The notes: generated by a model from the letters alone, not told the origin. Positions 43,003 to 52,803 are shown, numbered from the stretch's first letter. The stretch: 64,000 nucleotides of DNA from Candidatus Obscuribacter sp. (GCA_021772095.1 JADYXR010000075.1:1-64000), one strand, 5' to 3'. Translations and numbers: made by a program.

Positions 43003-45517
43003 ATCAAACCAAAACCCAGGTCAACGTAATCTATTCCTGTCGTGGGAAATCATGCTTCTCTACTGTCTGCTTGCCGCAGTCGTAGTCCTGCTTTTGCAGC
43101 AACCATCGGGTTCTGTGAGCGGCAAAATCGCGATCGAAACCGATAAGAAATTCGGTCTTTTCTCGTACGACATTCGCAAAAACAAAGTTTATGCGGTGGC
43201 GACCGGACCAAGAGAAGGCATCACAATCGCGCGCGGTGTCTGGGTTAAGGACGACGGTACTTTTAAAATCGAGCAGTTGCCGGTTGGTGAGTATCAAATC
43301 AAAGTCAGAGCACCAGGCTTCGAAACAGAGAATGTGGAAAACGTTTTTGTGGCCAGCGGGAAGCTCGGAACGCTGGCAGAGACTATCAAATTGCATGTGC
43401 TCGAGCCATCGGTCAGCATCGCAAGCAACGTTCGCGTTTTCACAACTCAAGAAAATCCGTCTTTCTGGATCACCGCCACTGGTGCGGTTGACTCAACGAT
43501 CAAAATCTACAAGAAGTCTTTTCTCGAAACTGTGACTTCCAAGCCATTCGTAGCGAAATCAGTACACGTCTCAAGCGATTTGAGTTTGTATCCTTCTTAC
43601 AGTTCAAAACTGGTATCACCGTTTCCTGCCACCGAAAAACCGTTCAAGGTTTTAACGCGCACGCTCAAGCCTAACTTCGAAGACTCTGCCCGAGCCGATT
43701 TCAAGCTCGATAAAGACCTTCCGCCCGGCGATTATTTTGTAGTCGCAGAATGCACAGATTTGACTAAACAGAAAAATACCGCAGCAATCTGGTGGTTTAC
43801 CGTAAGCGACATCGGGCTTATAGCCAAGCGTTCGCCGGAAGGGACTCTCGTCCGTGCGATCGATTTGAACACGCTCGCCGGCGTACCAGGCGTGAATCTT
43901 AGAATGATACCGAAGGACTCAGATCCTTCGAAAGCCTTTGCCAAAGGCGTAACTGGAGCTGATGGTATCGCGTTCATTAAAAGCGTAGATGGACAAAACT
44001 CTGAATCGACGTTGCTCGGTGATCGTCAGGGTCACTCAGCGTACGCATCCGGCGGCTATTGGTACGGCGGCGAAGGCGACGATTACACCACTTACTTCTA
44101 CACGGACAGACCGATTTATCGCTTAGGTCAAACGGTCGGCTTCAAAGGCATCGCGCGGAAGCTGGACAAAAACGGCTTCCAAAACATTGGCGCTGAGGAA
44201 GAAATCGGCGTAGTGATTGAAGATCCAAGCAACGTTCAACTCTATAGCGGCAAGATCAAATCTTCTAAATTTGGAACGTTCAATGGTCAGTTTAATATTC
44301 CAGAGGAAGGCAAAACCGGCGCCTACACTTGCAAGTTGACATATAGCTCGACGGGAAAAACTGCATACGAATATTTTGAAGTCGATCAATATAGAAAACC
44401 GGAATACAAAATCGATATCAAACCATCGGCAACACGCATTACAGCAGGCACTAAAGGCACTGCGACATTGTCAGCGACGTATTTCTTCGGCGGACCGGTA
44501 GCCAATGCGCGCGTCAAATACAACATCTACGCGTCGCCGGATTATAGCGCTCGCTACAAGATGCAACCGCGTCCTGACTACTATAGTTACTTCGATGACT
44601 GGTCGAATAACAACGAAGACAACTACGACTACGGTGGCAGTTTTGTCGGCGAAGGCGTCGCGCAGACCGATGAAAACGGACAGGCCGTCATCACCTTCGA
44701 TACCAAGAAGATCGAACCCGATCTGACCAATTCCAACTACTATTATGAATACAACGACAAGAAATACAAAATCGAAGCTGAAGTAACCGACATCAGTCAA
44801 CTGACTGTCACCGGTTCTGGCTCGGTCAATGTCACCGCCGGTGACTACGCCTTGTTTGTCGACCCTGTCGATTATGTGGTCAAGGCCGGCGAAGGTGTGC
44901 AAGCCAACATCGAAGCCCGAGATTACGATGGCAAGCCGGTCGCCAATCAAAAGATTCACGTGAAGGTTTCACGCTGGCCGTGGGATGCCACCACATCCGC
45001 TCGCAACAGAGAAATCGTAATCACCGAGGGTGATGTCACGACAGACGCTGAAGGCAAGATCAAATTCAGCTCTACGGCAGGCAAACAATGGCCGACTGAT
45101 ACCTTCTATATAACTGCCTCGGCGAAGGACGCTCACGGCAACACAGTGGTCGATTCAACAAGCATTTGGGTAGCCAGTGATGATTATCCATACGCTGTAT
45201 CGAGTGCTGATTCGAAGAAAGAATCGTTCAAGATTTCGCTCAACAAGAAAGTGTTCAAGCCGGGCGAAACAGCTCGCGTGATGATTTCCGGACCGTTCAC
45301 CGGCAAGGAAGGCTACGACGCGCTCGTCACTGTTGAAGGTACAACAATCTACAGCCACAGAATTGTGCCGCTGAAAGCGAGCGCCAATCTGGTCGAGATT
45401 CCGATCGACAAGACGTACGCACCAAACGTATTCGTCGCCGTGACGATGGTTGCGAAGAGAAGCAATTCTATTCGACCAGCGAGATGGTTATGGTTTCGCC
45501 GAAGGATCACTTCTTGA
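42989..45517 (+). CDS. Alpha-2-macroglobulin, N-terminal part (frame-shifted)
   Basis: 842 residues before a frameshift. One membrane anchor (about 19-38), then a carboxypeptidase-regulatory-like domain (GSVSGKIAIETDKK...), then MG (macroglobulin) domains with TDRPIYRLGQTVGFKG, a hallmark of A2M-type proteins, and repeated GKA.V.F..K segments. Bacterial A2M are envelope-anchored protease traps. The real frame leaves this frame near 45449-45458: frame 2 reads NVFVAVTMVA, while frame 1 continues EEKQFYSTSEMVMVSP, which fits the next MG domain. The last ~20 codons here (KRSNSIRPARW.. to the stop) are out of frame. A single missing base would join the two to one protein of about 1670 residues, the usual size. 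Confidence 0.88.
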   Translation: MFTDKSNQNPGQRNLFLSWEIMLLYCLLAAVVVLLLQQPSGSVSGKIAIETDKKFGLFSYDIRKNKVYAVATGPREGITIARGVWVKDDGTFKIEQLPVGEYQIKVRAPGFETENVENVFVASGKLGTLAETIKLHVLEPSVSIASNVRVFTTQENPSFWITATGAVDSTIKIYKKSFLETVTSKPFVAKSVHVSSDLSLYPSYSSKLVSPFPATEKPFKVLTRTLKPNFEDSARADFKLDKDLPPGDYFVVAECTDLTKQKNTAAIWWFTVSDIGLIAKRSPEGTLVRAIDLNTLAGVPGVNLRMIPKDSDPSKAFAKGVTGADGIAFIKSVDGQNSESTLLGDRQGHSAYASGGYWYGGEGDDYTTYFYTDRPIYRLGQTVGFKGIARKLDKNGFQNIGAEEEIGVVIEDPSNVQLYSGKIKSSKFGTFNGQFNIPEEGKTGAYTCKLTYSSTGKTAYEYFEVDQYRKPEYKIDIKPSATRITAGTKGTATLSATYFFGGPVANARVKYNIYASPDYSARYKMQPRPDYYSYFDDWSNNNEDNYDYGGSFVGEGVAQTDENGQAVITFDTKKIEPDLTNSNYYYEYNDKKYKIEAEVTDISQLTVTGSGSVNVTAGDYALFVDPVDYVVKAGEGVQANIEARDYDGKPVANQKIHVKVSRWPWDATTSARNREIVITEGDVTTDAEGKIKFSSTAGKQWPTDTFYITASAKDAHGNTVVDSTSIWVASDDYPYAVSSADSKKESFKISLNKKVFKPGETARVMISGPFTGKEGYDALVTVEGTTIYSHRIVPLKASANLVEIPIDKTYAPNVFVAVTMVAKRSNSIRPARWLWFRRRITS

Positions 45518-48006
45518 AGCTGGCGATCGAATCCGACAAACAAAAATACAAAGCTGGTGAAACAGCCAAGTACACGATCAAAGCAACCTACGAAGACGGT
45601 CGCCCGGCGCCGAACACGGAAGTTTCGCTTGGTGTGGTCGACGAGAGTATCTACTCCATTCGTGCAGAGAACGCACCAGATATTCGCAAAACCTTCTACT
45701 CGCAACGTCAAAATAAAGTGAACACATTCTGTTCCTTCCCTGAAACATATTCAGGCGGTCCGGATAAGACGGCGATGGATCCGAAGTTGCGCAAGAACTT
45801 CAAGGACACTGCCGCCTGGTTGCCACAACTGGTCACTGATGCCAATGGTGTCGCCATAGCTTCGGTTGCCCTCCCTGACAATTTGACGACATGGCGAGCC
45901 ACTGCTCGCGGTATCACGATGGGATGCGACGTGGGAGCCACTACTCAGTCCGTTCTGGTCACTCAAGACATCATCGCGCGCCTGGCGCTGCCTCGCTTCT
46001 ACACTGAAGGCGATCAGGGCGAGATATCGACCGTGGTGCACAACTATTCAGACACGAACCAGAACATTCATCTGACTCTGACAATTTCAGATCAGTTTAA
46101 ATCTTCAGTCGCACTCGCTCAAAACCTTTCTGTCGAGAAAGACAAAGCAGCGAAGTTCACCTGGCCGGTTTCTATTGCAAAACCAGGCGTGGGGATGATT
46201 CGCATCAAAGCCGTCGGTCAAACCGGTGGCGATTATCTGGAGCGAAAACTGCCGGTCAACGCATTAGGAATTCCGTTATTCAACGCCGATTCCGGAGTGC
46301 TTACCGATGCAATTCCAAGCGTTCAAATCTCACATACTGATGTTGGCAGCGTCTTCTCACCGAAGATGACGGTCAATCTTGCCGGCTCTGTAATCGGGCA
46401 AGTACAGGGCACCTTCGACTCTTTGATCGACTATCCATATGGCTGCACCGAGCAAACAATGAGTCGTTTAATGCCGTCGATCATTGCAATGCAATTGAAC
46501 AAAAAACTCAGCGTGCCATTACTGCCTGCATCGGTACAACGATTTGAGAAGGTCAGAACCATGGGCATGGCAAAACTCTCCGAGCACCAACATTCCGACG
46601 GCGGATGGGGCTGGTGGAAGGACGACCAGAGCGATCCTTATATGACTTCGCTTGTTCTGGAAGGACTGAATCTTTTGCAAGACACCGGATACGCCACCGA
46701 TAAAGCGATGATGGACCGGGGTGTTAAATGGTTGACCACCAGTTCAATCGCATTGGAGAAACAACTCTCCGATCCAAAACTGCTCAACGATTGGAACGCA
46801 GAAAACAGACGATGCGATATGGCGCGCCTGGCTTACACCTTGAGCGTTTATAAAACCAAACCGAATAAAACAATCGTAGCCTGGATCAAAAACGAAATTC
46901 CAAAATTCACTCCGGAACCACTGGCGTACACAGCTTTAGCGTTGAAATCTTTCGGCGATGAAGCAGGCGCAAAACAAGCAACGACGCGTCTTTTGGCACT
47001 AGCCAACAAGAGCGAGTCGACTGTTGATTGGGAACACACCGAAGCGATGATGAAGCGCTTGAAACTCGTTGGTGCCACAGATTACAGTTATCGCTATACC
47101 GGTGAAGAAACCACAGCATTGGCTCTCAGAGCCATGCTCGCAGTAGATCCGGACAAAGTCGAATTGCTCGAACAAATCAAACACTGGTTGCTCCTGCACA
47201 GAGACAAAAACGGCTGGGCGAACACCAAGACGACGAGCGAGGTTCTGCTCGCTCTGCTCAAGGATGCCCTGGCAAGCGCCAGCACCAATGGTGATACCGT
47301 CTCCGCCAGGGTATTGATGGACAATGTTCTGTCAACCGAAATCAACTTCAATACCGGAGAGCTGTTCAGCAAAGAGAAAGCGTTTGCGCTGCCGACCTTC
47401 TTCCCTGCCAAGAACAGCGTTCAGATTCAAAAAGTCGGTCCAGGCAAGTTGTATTACAACACCGTGCTGGAATACACCAAGGCGTTGAAACCTGGCGAGC
47501 CTCTGCCTGTGAAAAACACGCCGGCTGGGCTAACCATGAGCCGTTCGTTCTATCGTCTGGAATCACAACCAGCCGGCGCCGACGGCATAATCAAAGTGGT
47601 GACCAAACCATTCAATGGTGGCACCATCAAAGCAGGCGAAACGATCTTGATGAAAGTCCAGGTCGACAGCCCGATGTCGTTGCCTTACGTGATCGTCGAA
47701 TGTCCGCTACCAAGCGGCGCCGAGGTAGTGCAGAGCAGCGGCGCGTCCAACGCAGTCACCGATGGCGAAACCAACACCGAATCAATTTCCGGTGACTGGG
47801 GCCGTTACTGGTGGTCGCACCAGGACGTCCTGGACGACAAGATTGTCTTCTTCGGCACCACAATTCCTTCAGGCAAGAAAGAGTTCCACACTCTGCTTCG
47901 CATGGAGTTGCCGGGCAAGGTCAACTGCAATCCAGTCACGCTGGAAGGCATGTACACCAAGCTGATTCGCGGTTACACAACTTCGGAAGAACTGAACATC
48001 AAATAG
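45484..48006 (+). CDS. Alpha-2-macroglobulin, C-terminal part with thioester motif
   Basis: 840 residues in the other frame, continuing the previous gene. It contains the remaining MG domains (LGVVDESIYSIR is conserved), LVTQDIIARLALPRFYTEGDQGE, the alpha-alpha toroid thioester domain with YGCTEQTMSRL (Cys at 46444, CxEQ motif for covalent trapping), DGGWGWWKDDQSDPYMT, and the C-terminal complement-like domain. The thioester implies that the protein can bind attacking proteases covalently. The ATG at 45484 is just the first in-frame codon after the shift, not a natural start. VanW follows after a 13-base gap. Confidence 0.9.
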   Translation: MVMVSPKDHFLKLAIESDKQKYKAGETAKYTIKATYEDGRPAPNTEVSLGVVDESIYSIRAENAPDIRKTFYSQRQNKVNTFCSFPETYSGGPDKTAMDPKLRKNFKDTAAWLPQLVTDANGVAIASVALPDNLTTWRATARGITMGCDVGATTQSVLVTQDIIARLALPRFYTEGDQGEISTVVHNYSDTNQNIHLTLTISDQFKSSVALAQNLSVEKDKAAKFTWPVSIAKPGVGMIRIKAVGQTGGDYLERKLPVNALGIPLFNADSGVLTDAIPSVQISHTDVGSVFSPKMTVNLAGSVIGQVQGTFDSLIDYPYGCTEQTMSRLMPSIIAMQLNKKLSVPLLPASVQRFEKVRTMGMAKLSEHQHSDGGWGWWKDDQSDPYMTSLVLEGLNLLQDTGYATDKAMMDRGVKWLTTSSIALEKQLSDPKLLNDWNAENRRCDMARLAYTLSVYKTKPNKTIVAWIKNEIPKFTPEPLAYTALALKSFGDEAGAKQATTRLLALANKSESTVDWEHTEAMMKRLKLVGATDYSYRYTGEETTALALRAMLAVDPDKVELLEQIKHWLLLHRDKNGWANTKTTSEVLLALLKDALASASTNGDTVSARVLMDNVLSTEINFNTGELFSKEKAFALPTFFPAKNSVQIQKVGPGKLYYNTVLEYTKALKPGEPLPVKNTPAGLTMSRSFYRLESQPAGADGIIKVVTKPFNGGTIKAGETILMKVQVDSPMSLPYVIVECPLPSGAEVVQSSGASNAVTDGETNTESISGDWGRYWWSHQDVLDDKIVFFGTTIPSGKKEFHTLLRMELPGKVNCNPVTLEGMYTKLIRGYTTSEELNIK

Positions 48007-48019
48007 GTTGGACGAAACA

Positions 48020-48682
48020 ATGAAGTTCGACAAAAGCTATTTGATTTTGATCCTGCCAGTAGCGCTCGCATCAGGCTACTGGCTGGAGCGACCATTCCAG
48101 GCGCGTCTTGGCGAGGCGCACAGCAAAATTACACATCTGAATCGACAATCAAAAACAAACATCGATTTAGCTTGTAAGAAAATCAACGGTCATGTAATTC
48201 GCCCCGGCGAGTCTTTCTCATTCAATCGCACAGTCGGTCCGCGGGACAACGAACATGGATTCGTTTCCGCGCCCACCTATATGGGCAACGAAACCACTAA
48301 CACCGAAGGTGGTGGCGTGTGCCTGGTGTCATCATTGCTGTACAAAGCCGGACTGGAATCCGGGCTGGCAGTTTTGGAACGAGAGCCGCATTCCAGGACA
48401 ATCTCCACGGTCCTGCCCGGCTTCGACGCAACCGTATGGTGGGGACGCCACGATATGAAGTTGAAAAACGTCAGCTCCGAGCCCATTAAAATTCACTGCA
48501 ACGCAGACTTCTACAACGTCGGCATCGAGTTCTTCGGACAAAAGAATGCGCCGATTCATCAAATCGTCAGGCGCGAAAAACCAGCATCGCCAACCCAAGT
48601 CGCAGTAACGGTGTCGCTCCAAACTGGTGACAAGCTGCAGCAAATCTCCAACGATCTATACGACAAGTCCGTTCATAGATAA
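48020..48682 (+). CDS. VanW-family protein
   Basis: About 220 residues with an N-terminal hydrophobic segment (YLILILPVALASGYWLE). The VanW signature is clear: INGHVIRPGESFSFNRTVGPR, GFVSAPTYMG, GGGVCLVSSLLYKAGLESGLAVLERE.HS, then FDATVWWGRHDMKLKN. VanW occurs in some vancomycin resistance clusters and in many envelope loci, with no established activity. Located 13 bases after the A2M gene, on the same strand. ATG 48020 is preferred over TTG 48008, since GGA lies seven bases before it. Confidence 0.88.
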   Translation: MKFDKSYLILILPVALASGYWLERPFQARLGEAHSKITHLNRQSKTNIDLACKKINGHVIRPGESFSFNRTVGPRDNEHGFVSAPTYMGNETTNTEGGGVCLVSSLLYKAGLESGLAVLEREPHSRTISTVLPGFDATVWWGRHDMKLKNVSSEPIKIHCNADFYNVGIEFFGQKNAPIHQIVRREKPASPTQVAVTVSLQTGDKLQQISNDLYDKSVHR

Positions 48683-48756
48683 CGATTCAGACGGCGCGCT
48701 CACCGAATCCAGTGGCAAGCTATCGATAGCAAGGAGAAATTGAAAATGTGCCTGTG

Positions 48757-48785
48757 GTCCACATTTTTTGCAGATTAATGTGGCC
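48757..48785. terminator. Weak hairpin between convergent vanW-like and lipoprotein genes
   Basis: GTCCACATT (48757-48765) pairs with AATGTGGCC (48777-48785), eight of nine positions, around an 11-base loop beginning TTTTG. No T-run follows on either strand, so terminator function is uncertain. Confidence 0.3.
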
Positions 48786-48832
48786 CACATCGGTCTCGAT
48801 CTCCCCGACCTGCAGCGACGCGCGCGTCCAGC

Positions 48833-49702
48833 TCACTTCGCCTTCTTCGTTCCGAAAGGTGTGCCGATATCCATGTCGGTGAACATCTCTTTCAAATCAC
48901 TCTGACTTGCTGCCACGAACGCTTCCAATGGTGTGGCAGCAAGCTTGTAACCTTTCGGCGTACTGAATGTGTCTTTGGAAATTTTCACATCGGAGATCGA
49001 CTTTGTCGATACACGAAGCATTTTGCTTCCGCCCCTGAAGTTGACGACGTATTGCATGGGGAAGCCCTTTGCCGGCGGCACCATGTTTAGGCTGTAGAGA
49101 AACAAATTTATTCTTTCGTTACCTACACCTGGTGCGTACAAACAACTATAGCTTTCTGCCACCTCGGCCTTACTTTTCTTTGAGACTCCCAGCACATAAT
49201 CGACGTCGCCCAACCCGTGATAGCGCCTGCTGATAGTTTCGCCGAATGATTTGTACGTCAGCCTTTTTAGTTTTAACTTCGCTTCGATTAGATCACCGGA
49301 CGAAATTATTTTGAGGCTCTTGGCCTTCGAGTACACGTCTAATGAATCGTTCGACCTAACCAGAACGCCACCACGGAGCCAGTCTTCGAAGCTAAGATCG
49401 TAACGCAGTTTAGAATTAGAATTAAACATGTAGACTCGCCAGTCCGGAGCCTTGGCGAATGCCGTCCAGTGATGACGCGGCAAAGTCGTCTTGATTGCGT
49501 TTTTCGTCATCACGATAGTCAGAGGTTCACCGAACCGTTCCTGACGAATCAAAAGTCCGTCGTCATCCGCTGCACGCGCCGCGCTGCTGCAGCCGCTCGA
49601 AATCAACGAACAACTAAACAAAAGCATAGCGACAACAAACAAACGCGCCGATAGCAACTCGGCTAGTTTTTTCTTTTCAAACTCGGACCAGCAAAAATGC
49701 AT
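48833..49702 (-). CDS. Lipoprotein of the same family as the 14874-15782 protein
   Basis: 289 residues. An N-terminal hydrophobic segment ends in a lipobox-like LISSGC, so it is likely lipid-anchored in the envelope. The body shares KAPDWRVYMFN..., a later GFPMQYVV and the C-terminal FSTPKGYKLAATPLEAF with the secreted protein at 14874-15782 (KAPDWKVVAFN, GGFPLGVYF, YSTKGFEKVKTAETALL), which supports one family. No enzyme motif is recognised. Convergent with the VanW gene, near the A2M/VanW surface block. Confidence 0.78.
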   Translation of the reverse strand: MHFCWSEFEKKKLAELLSARLFVVAMLLFSCSLISSGCSSAARAADDDGLLIRQERFGEPLTIVMTKNAIKTTLPRHHWTAFAKAPDWRVYMFNSNSKLRYDLSFEDWLRGGVLVRSNDSLDVYSKAKSLKIISSGDLIEAKLKLKRLTYKSFGETISRRYHGLGDVDYVLGVSKKSKAEVAESYSCLYAPGVGNERINLFLYSLNMVPPAKGFPMQYVVNFRGGSKMLRVSTKSISDVKISKDTFSTPKGYKLAATPLEAFVAASQSDLKEMFTDMDIGTPFGTKKAK

Positions 49703-49779
49703 TCAGTCTTACTTGAAGAACTAACTCAAACCATTCTACTCCTAGAATGTGAGAAGAAATATTCGTTCGGCAAAACAAA

Positions 49780-51426
49780 TTACTCTGAGGCTTTCGCTTT
49801 TTCAGATTCTTTAGCAGCTTCTTCGGCGGCTTCAGCACTTGCTTGATGAGGAAGAATGTCGACTTTTTTGGCTTCTTCAGCTCGAATCGCGGCTTCAACT
49901 TCAGCAGGATCGACAACCACAGTTGCGGTTTGTCTCGACATGAATGAAGCGATACCAAGCACTACCGACGACAAAACTGCCAGTGCAATCAGAACCGTCA
50001 TTCTTACCGAGCTATCGACGTTGTTGCCTTTGTCGAGCAATTCCGCGGTCAGAAATCCAAACGCGATCATTTGCGCAGGCACCAGCATTGCGCTTTCGTA
50101 GCCGAACAAACCGAACACTGGAAGAATTTGTTTGGACTCGACTGTGACAACGTCTTTGGTATGAACATTGGCGACCACATCCTGTGAATGCGGCGTAGCG
50201 ATCGAAGCGCGCCACTCAACTCCCGCCAGCGCTTTGCTGAAGATAGTGATCAGAACGCAACCGATCATCACAGCCAACAACATAGCCGAAGTCGGCTCCG
50301 CATGCAGGAAGAAAGCTGTTGCAGCCGGCGCCAAAATGGTGGCGGCAAGAAGCAACAATGCCTTGGCGCGATTATCAATTCGTTCTCTGATTAACAAAGC
50401 TGCTGTAATCGCAATCAACAAACCGGCGTAGAGCGCGGCACTCGTATACGGGTGCATGACGTTGATACCGGTCATGTTGCTGTTGAATTTGTAGATGAAG
50501 GTATGGAGAAATATGTAAGAGCCCCAGTACAGTCCAGCTATCATCGCAGCACCGGATGTAGTTGCAATCGCAGTCGCGATTGCCAGGACAATCAAGCCCG
50601 GCGTGAAGAATAAACGAGTGGCCAACAGCGTGAAGATGCCTATGAATAGCAGTTGTTTAAAAGACTTGGCCGAAACCGATTCATTCGGCCCAACTTTGTC
50701 CATCGCTTGCAGCACGTAAGTCAACAGATATCCGGCGCCACCGATTGCACAAATTTTTGCCAGATCCATCACGACGACTACTTTCGTGACAAGGATCAAG
50801 AGGACCAAACCACCAGTGATAGCAAGACAAACGCGTTTGACATAAAGCTTGTCCACTTTCAAAAACGGATCTTGAATCCAACGCATAAAGATGGCAACAA
50901 CAAACGATGCCAGAATCAAATTCTGATGATGCCCTACCCATGCGCCAGAGTCGACGGTTTTGGTCCAATAGATTGAAACCAACCAGAGATACGCAGGCAG
51001 AAAATCTTCCAGCGTGCTCGTTTCTTGTTTCAATAAATTCTGTGCAGACTTCCAGCAAACCAGCCCGGCGACGACCGCGGCCAGCGGATGTTGGTAGTTG
51101 TCTGCCGGTACCATACAAGTGAATGCAACCGACGCTCCCAGAAGAAGCAAAGCTCGCAGAAATGGTGGCATGCCGGATGCGCTTATTAAAAACGGCAACG
51201 CCACTGCACCGGCAAAGTACGGCGCAGCGTCAGCGATCGCCAATCCGAATGACTGGCTGATCAACATCAAGCCACTGATTGGAACGATGATCGCGAGCAT
51301 GACTTTTAATGCCGGCACGAATTGATCGAATGTCAATTTGACCTTGTCGCGACTGAACCGCCACAAGAAAACAGAGACAGCAAGTATTGAGAAGATTACG
51401 ATCAACTCGGGTTTGAGCGCTGACAT
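49780..51426 (-). CDS. Polytopic membrane protein of unknown family
   Basis: 548 residues with about 13 hydrophobic helices and a short cytoplasmic loop around residues 395-430 (rich in Asp/Val), followed by two more helices and an Ala/Glu/Lys-rich C-terminal tail (AEAAEEAAKESEKAKASE). No transporter or enzyme signature was recognised; the WTKTVDSGAWVGHHQNL segment is distinctive. GGAG lies about ten bases before ATG 51426. The Glu/Lys-rich tail suggests a cytoplasmic coiled end. Neighbours give no clue to its job. Confidence 0.75.
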   Translation of the reverse strand: MSALKPELIVIFSILAVSVFLWRFSRDKVKLTFDQFVPALKVMLAIIVPISGLMLISQSFGLAIADAAPYFAGAVALPFLISASGMPPFLRALLLLGASVAFTCMVPADNYQHPLAAVVAGLVCWKSAQNLLKQETSTLEDFLPAYLWLVSIYWTKTVDSGAWVGHHQNLILASFVVAIFMRWIQDPFLKVDKLYVKRVCLAITGGLVLLILVTKVVVVMDLAKICAIGGAGYLLTYVLQAMDKVGPNESVSAKSFKQLLFIGIFTLLATRLFFTPGLIVLAIATAIATTSGAAMIAGLYWGSYIFLHTFIYKFNSNMTGINVMHPYTSAALYAGLLIAITAALLIRERIDNRAKALLLLAATILAPAATAFFLHAEPTSAMLLAVMIGCVLITIFSKALAGVEWRASIATPHSQDVVANVHTKDVVTVESKQILPVFGLFGYESAMLVPAQMIAFGFLTAELLDKGNNVDSSVRMTVLIALAVLSSVVLGIASFMSRQTATVVVDPAEVEAAIRAEEAKKVDILPHQASAEAAEEAAKESEKAKASE

Positions 51427-51536
51427 ATTTCACCATCTCCGCATGTTAGACTGGATGTCACTAGCATAGCGTCATGGCATTACTCCTTGGTGTAGAACAG
51501 GAAAAAGTGACGATAATTTCTTGTTAGAATCAACTT

Positions 51537-52637
51537 ATGCGTTTTCTATATCCAGTCCTAATTCTCGGCATTTTGACGATCGTGATTCTCACGATGGTAT
51601 CGAGCAGCTCGACCGGAGATCCCAAGGGCACGGCGACAAAGTTTCTCGAAGCTGTGCAGCGAGGCGATTACAAAGCGACTGCGGATTTGTTCGGCGGCAA
51701 CACCTGTCGCTGCCCCAAGAAGGGCGGTTGGGTTTCGTATCTCGTCTACGCATCAGCACAAGAACCAAACCTGGCATTCCTGATGGGAAGACCGTTTACA
51801 GTCGGCAGCTCGAAAGAAACCGCTATCAAACATCCTGACAAAGCGCACGTCAGCATCTTGCCGTGGCAGCAACCCGAAGACGTCATCGTGGATCTTGATA
51901 TCTCATTCGAAGAAGCTCGCTACGCGCCGCTTTTTCTGCCATTGAAAACTGCTTACGGCATCGCGATCACGCAGGACGAGTTCACCAAGTTCACGCAGAA
52001 CCCTGACATCGAATGCTGGAAAGGTTTCACATTGCGCCTGCGACCTGGAATCGCGCCCGGTGCGATCGAGCGTCCGGAGTCGAGCAAAGGCATCGAGTAC
52101 AAGCCCACTGAAAACGAGCATGATGTCAATCGCGCCGGCTCTTTGAGTATTGAAGATAAACAGAAACTCCTGGTCGTTCAAAGCAACGGCAAAGAAGTGC
52201 CAATCGCCTCCATTAAGAAGGTAGGAAAATCCGAAGCGACTGATGACAAAACAAAATCTGATGTCGAAAAAAGTAGCGCAGAAGCGAGCGACGATTCCTT
52301 TATATATGCAAACGTCGAAGACGCAATCAGAGAATCACTTGGAGATGAAGTCGCGGCCTACCTTCACCCACGCGACCCCGGTCCGATAAAACTCGCCGAT
52401 GGCACAGCAATGTCTGAAGTTGATGTGGAAAAACAACTGCCGCGATTGAAGTCAGCGAAATTGCGACTGCACATCGTCAGACGAGAACAACTTCGCGAAT
52501 GGACTGTTTATCACATCGGCTTATTGGAACCAGTCCTTGCGCTCAGCGATGGCAGCTCGTTTCCGTTAAAGAGTTACAAGAGCCCTTCGGGAGACGATGT
52601 TCCCAATCCGGAAGATTCTGCCCCGATCGCTAAATAG
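51537..52637 (+). CDS. Membrane-anchored protein of unknown function
   Basis: 366 residues. One N-terminal membrane segment (about 4-22, FLYPVLILGILTIVILTMV), then a domain (about 30-165) with ATKFLEAVQRGDYKATADLFGG, an NTF2-like opening, CRCPKKGGW and a long strand-rich part. A Lys/Ser/Glu-rich linker (about 225-250) precedes a second domain (260-350) with HIVRREQLREWTVYHIGLLEP. Outward-facing. No catalytic motif was recognised. Divergent from the preceding membrane protein gene. Confidence 0.72.
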   Translation: MRFLYPVLILGILTIVILTMVSSSSTGDPKGTATKFLEAVQRGDYKATADLFGGNTCRCPKKGGWVSYLVYASAQEPNLAFLMGRPFTVGSSKETAIKHPDKAHVSILPWQQPEDVIVDLDISFEEARYAPLFLPLKTAYGIAITQDEFTKFTQNPDIECWKGFTLRLRPGIAPGAIERPESSKGIEYKPTENEHDVNRAGSLSIEDKQKLLVVQSNGKEVPIASIKKVGKSEATDDKTKSDVEKSSAEASDDSFIYANVEDAIRESLGDEVAAYLHPRDPGPIKLADGTAMSEVDVEKQLPRLKSAKLRLHIVRREQLREWTVYHIGLLEPVLALSDGSSFPLKSYKSPSGDDVPNPEDSAPIAK

Positions 52638-52667
52638 TTGCGGCACCGCATTTGATATCACGTTTAC

Positions 52668-52803
52668 GTTTATAGTTTTGCGGGCTCTGCTCGCGTTAAG
52701 TTTATTAGGATCGCGGCGTCAGCATTCTTAATCACGTTAGTCTAAAGTTTCGCAGCATCAGCACTCTGCTAACGGTTAAGTCCATAGCTTCGCAGCATCA
52801 GCA
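52668..52803. repeat. Degenerate ~40-bp tandem repeat, units at 52668, 52700, 52740 and 52780
   Basis: Units begin GT(T/C)(T/C)A, followed by an element like TTCGCAGCATCAGCA and CTCTGCTAACGGTTAA. The last two units (52740-52803) are about 90% alike; the first two are strongly decayed. The final copy covers the last codons of the 52776-53114 gene. A near-identical copy lies at 53297-53337. Confidence 0.8.

Noticed and set aside
45440-45520. Programmed -1 frameshift in alpha-2-macroglobulin
   Set aside because: No X-XXY-YYZ slippery site or downstream stem was seen near the junction, so mutation or sequence error is more likely.
48746-48778. Ten-codon frame (MCLWSTFFAD) with AGGAG upstream, after the VanW gene
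   Set aside because: No downstream gene on this strand that it could control; most likely chance.
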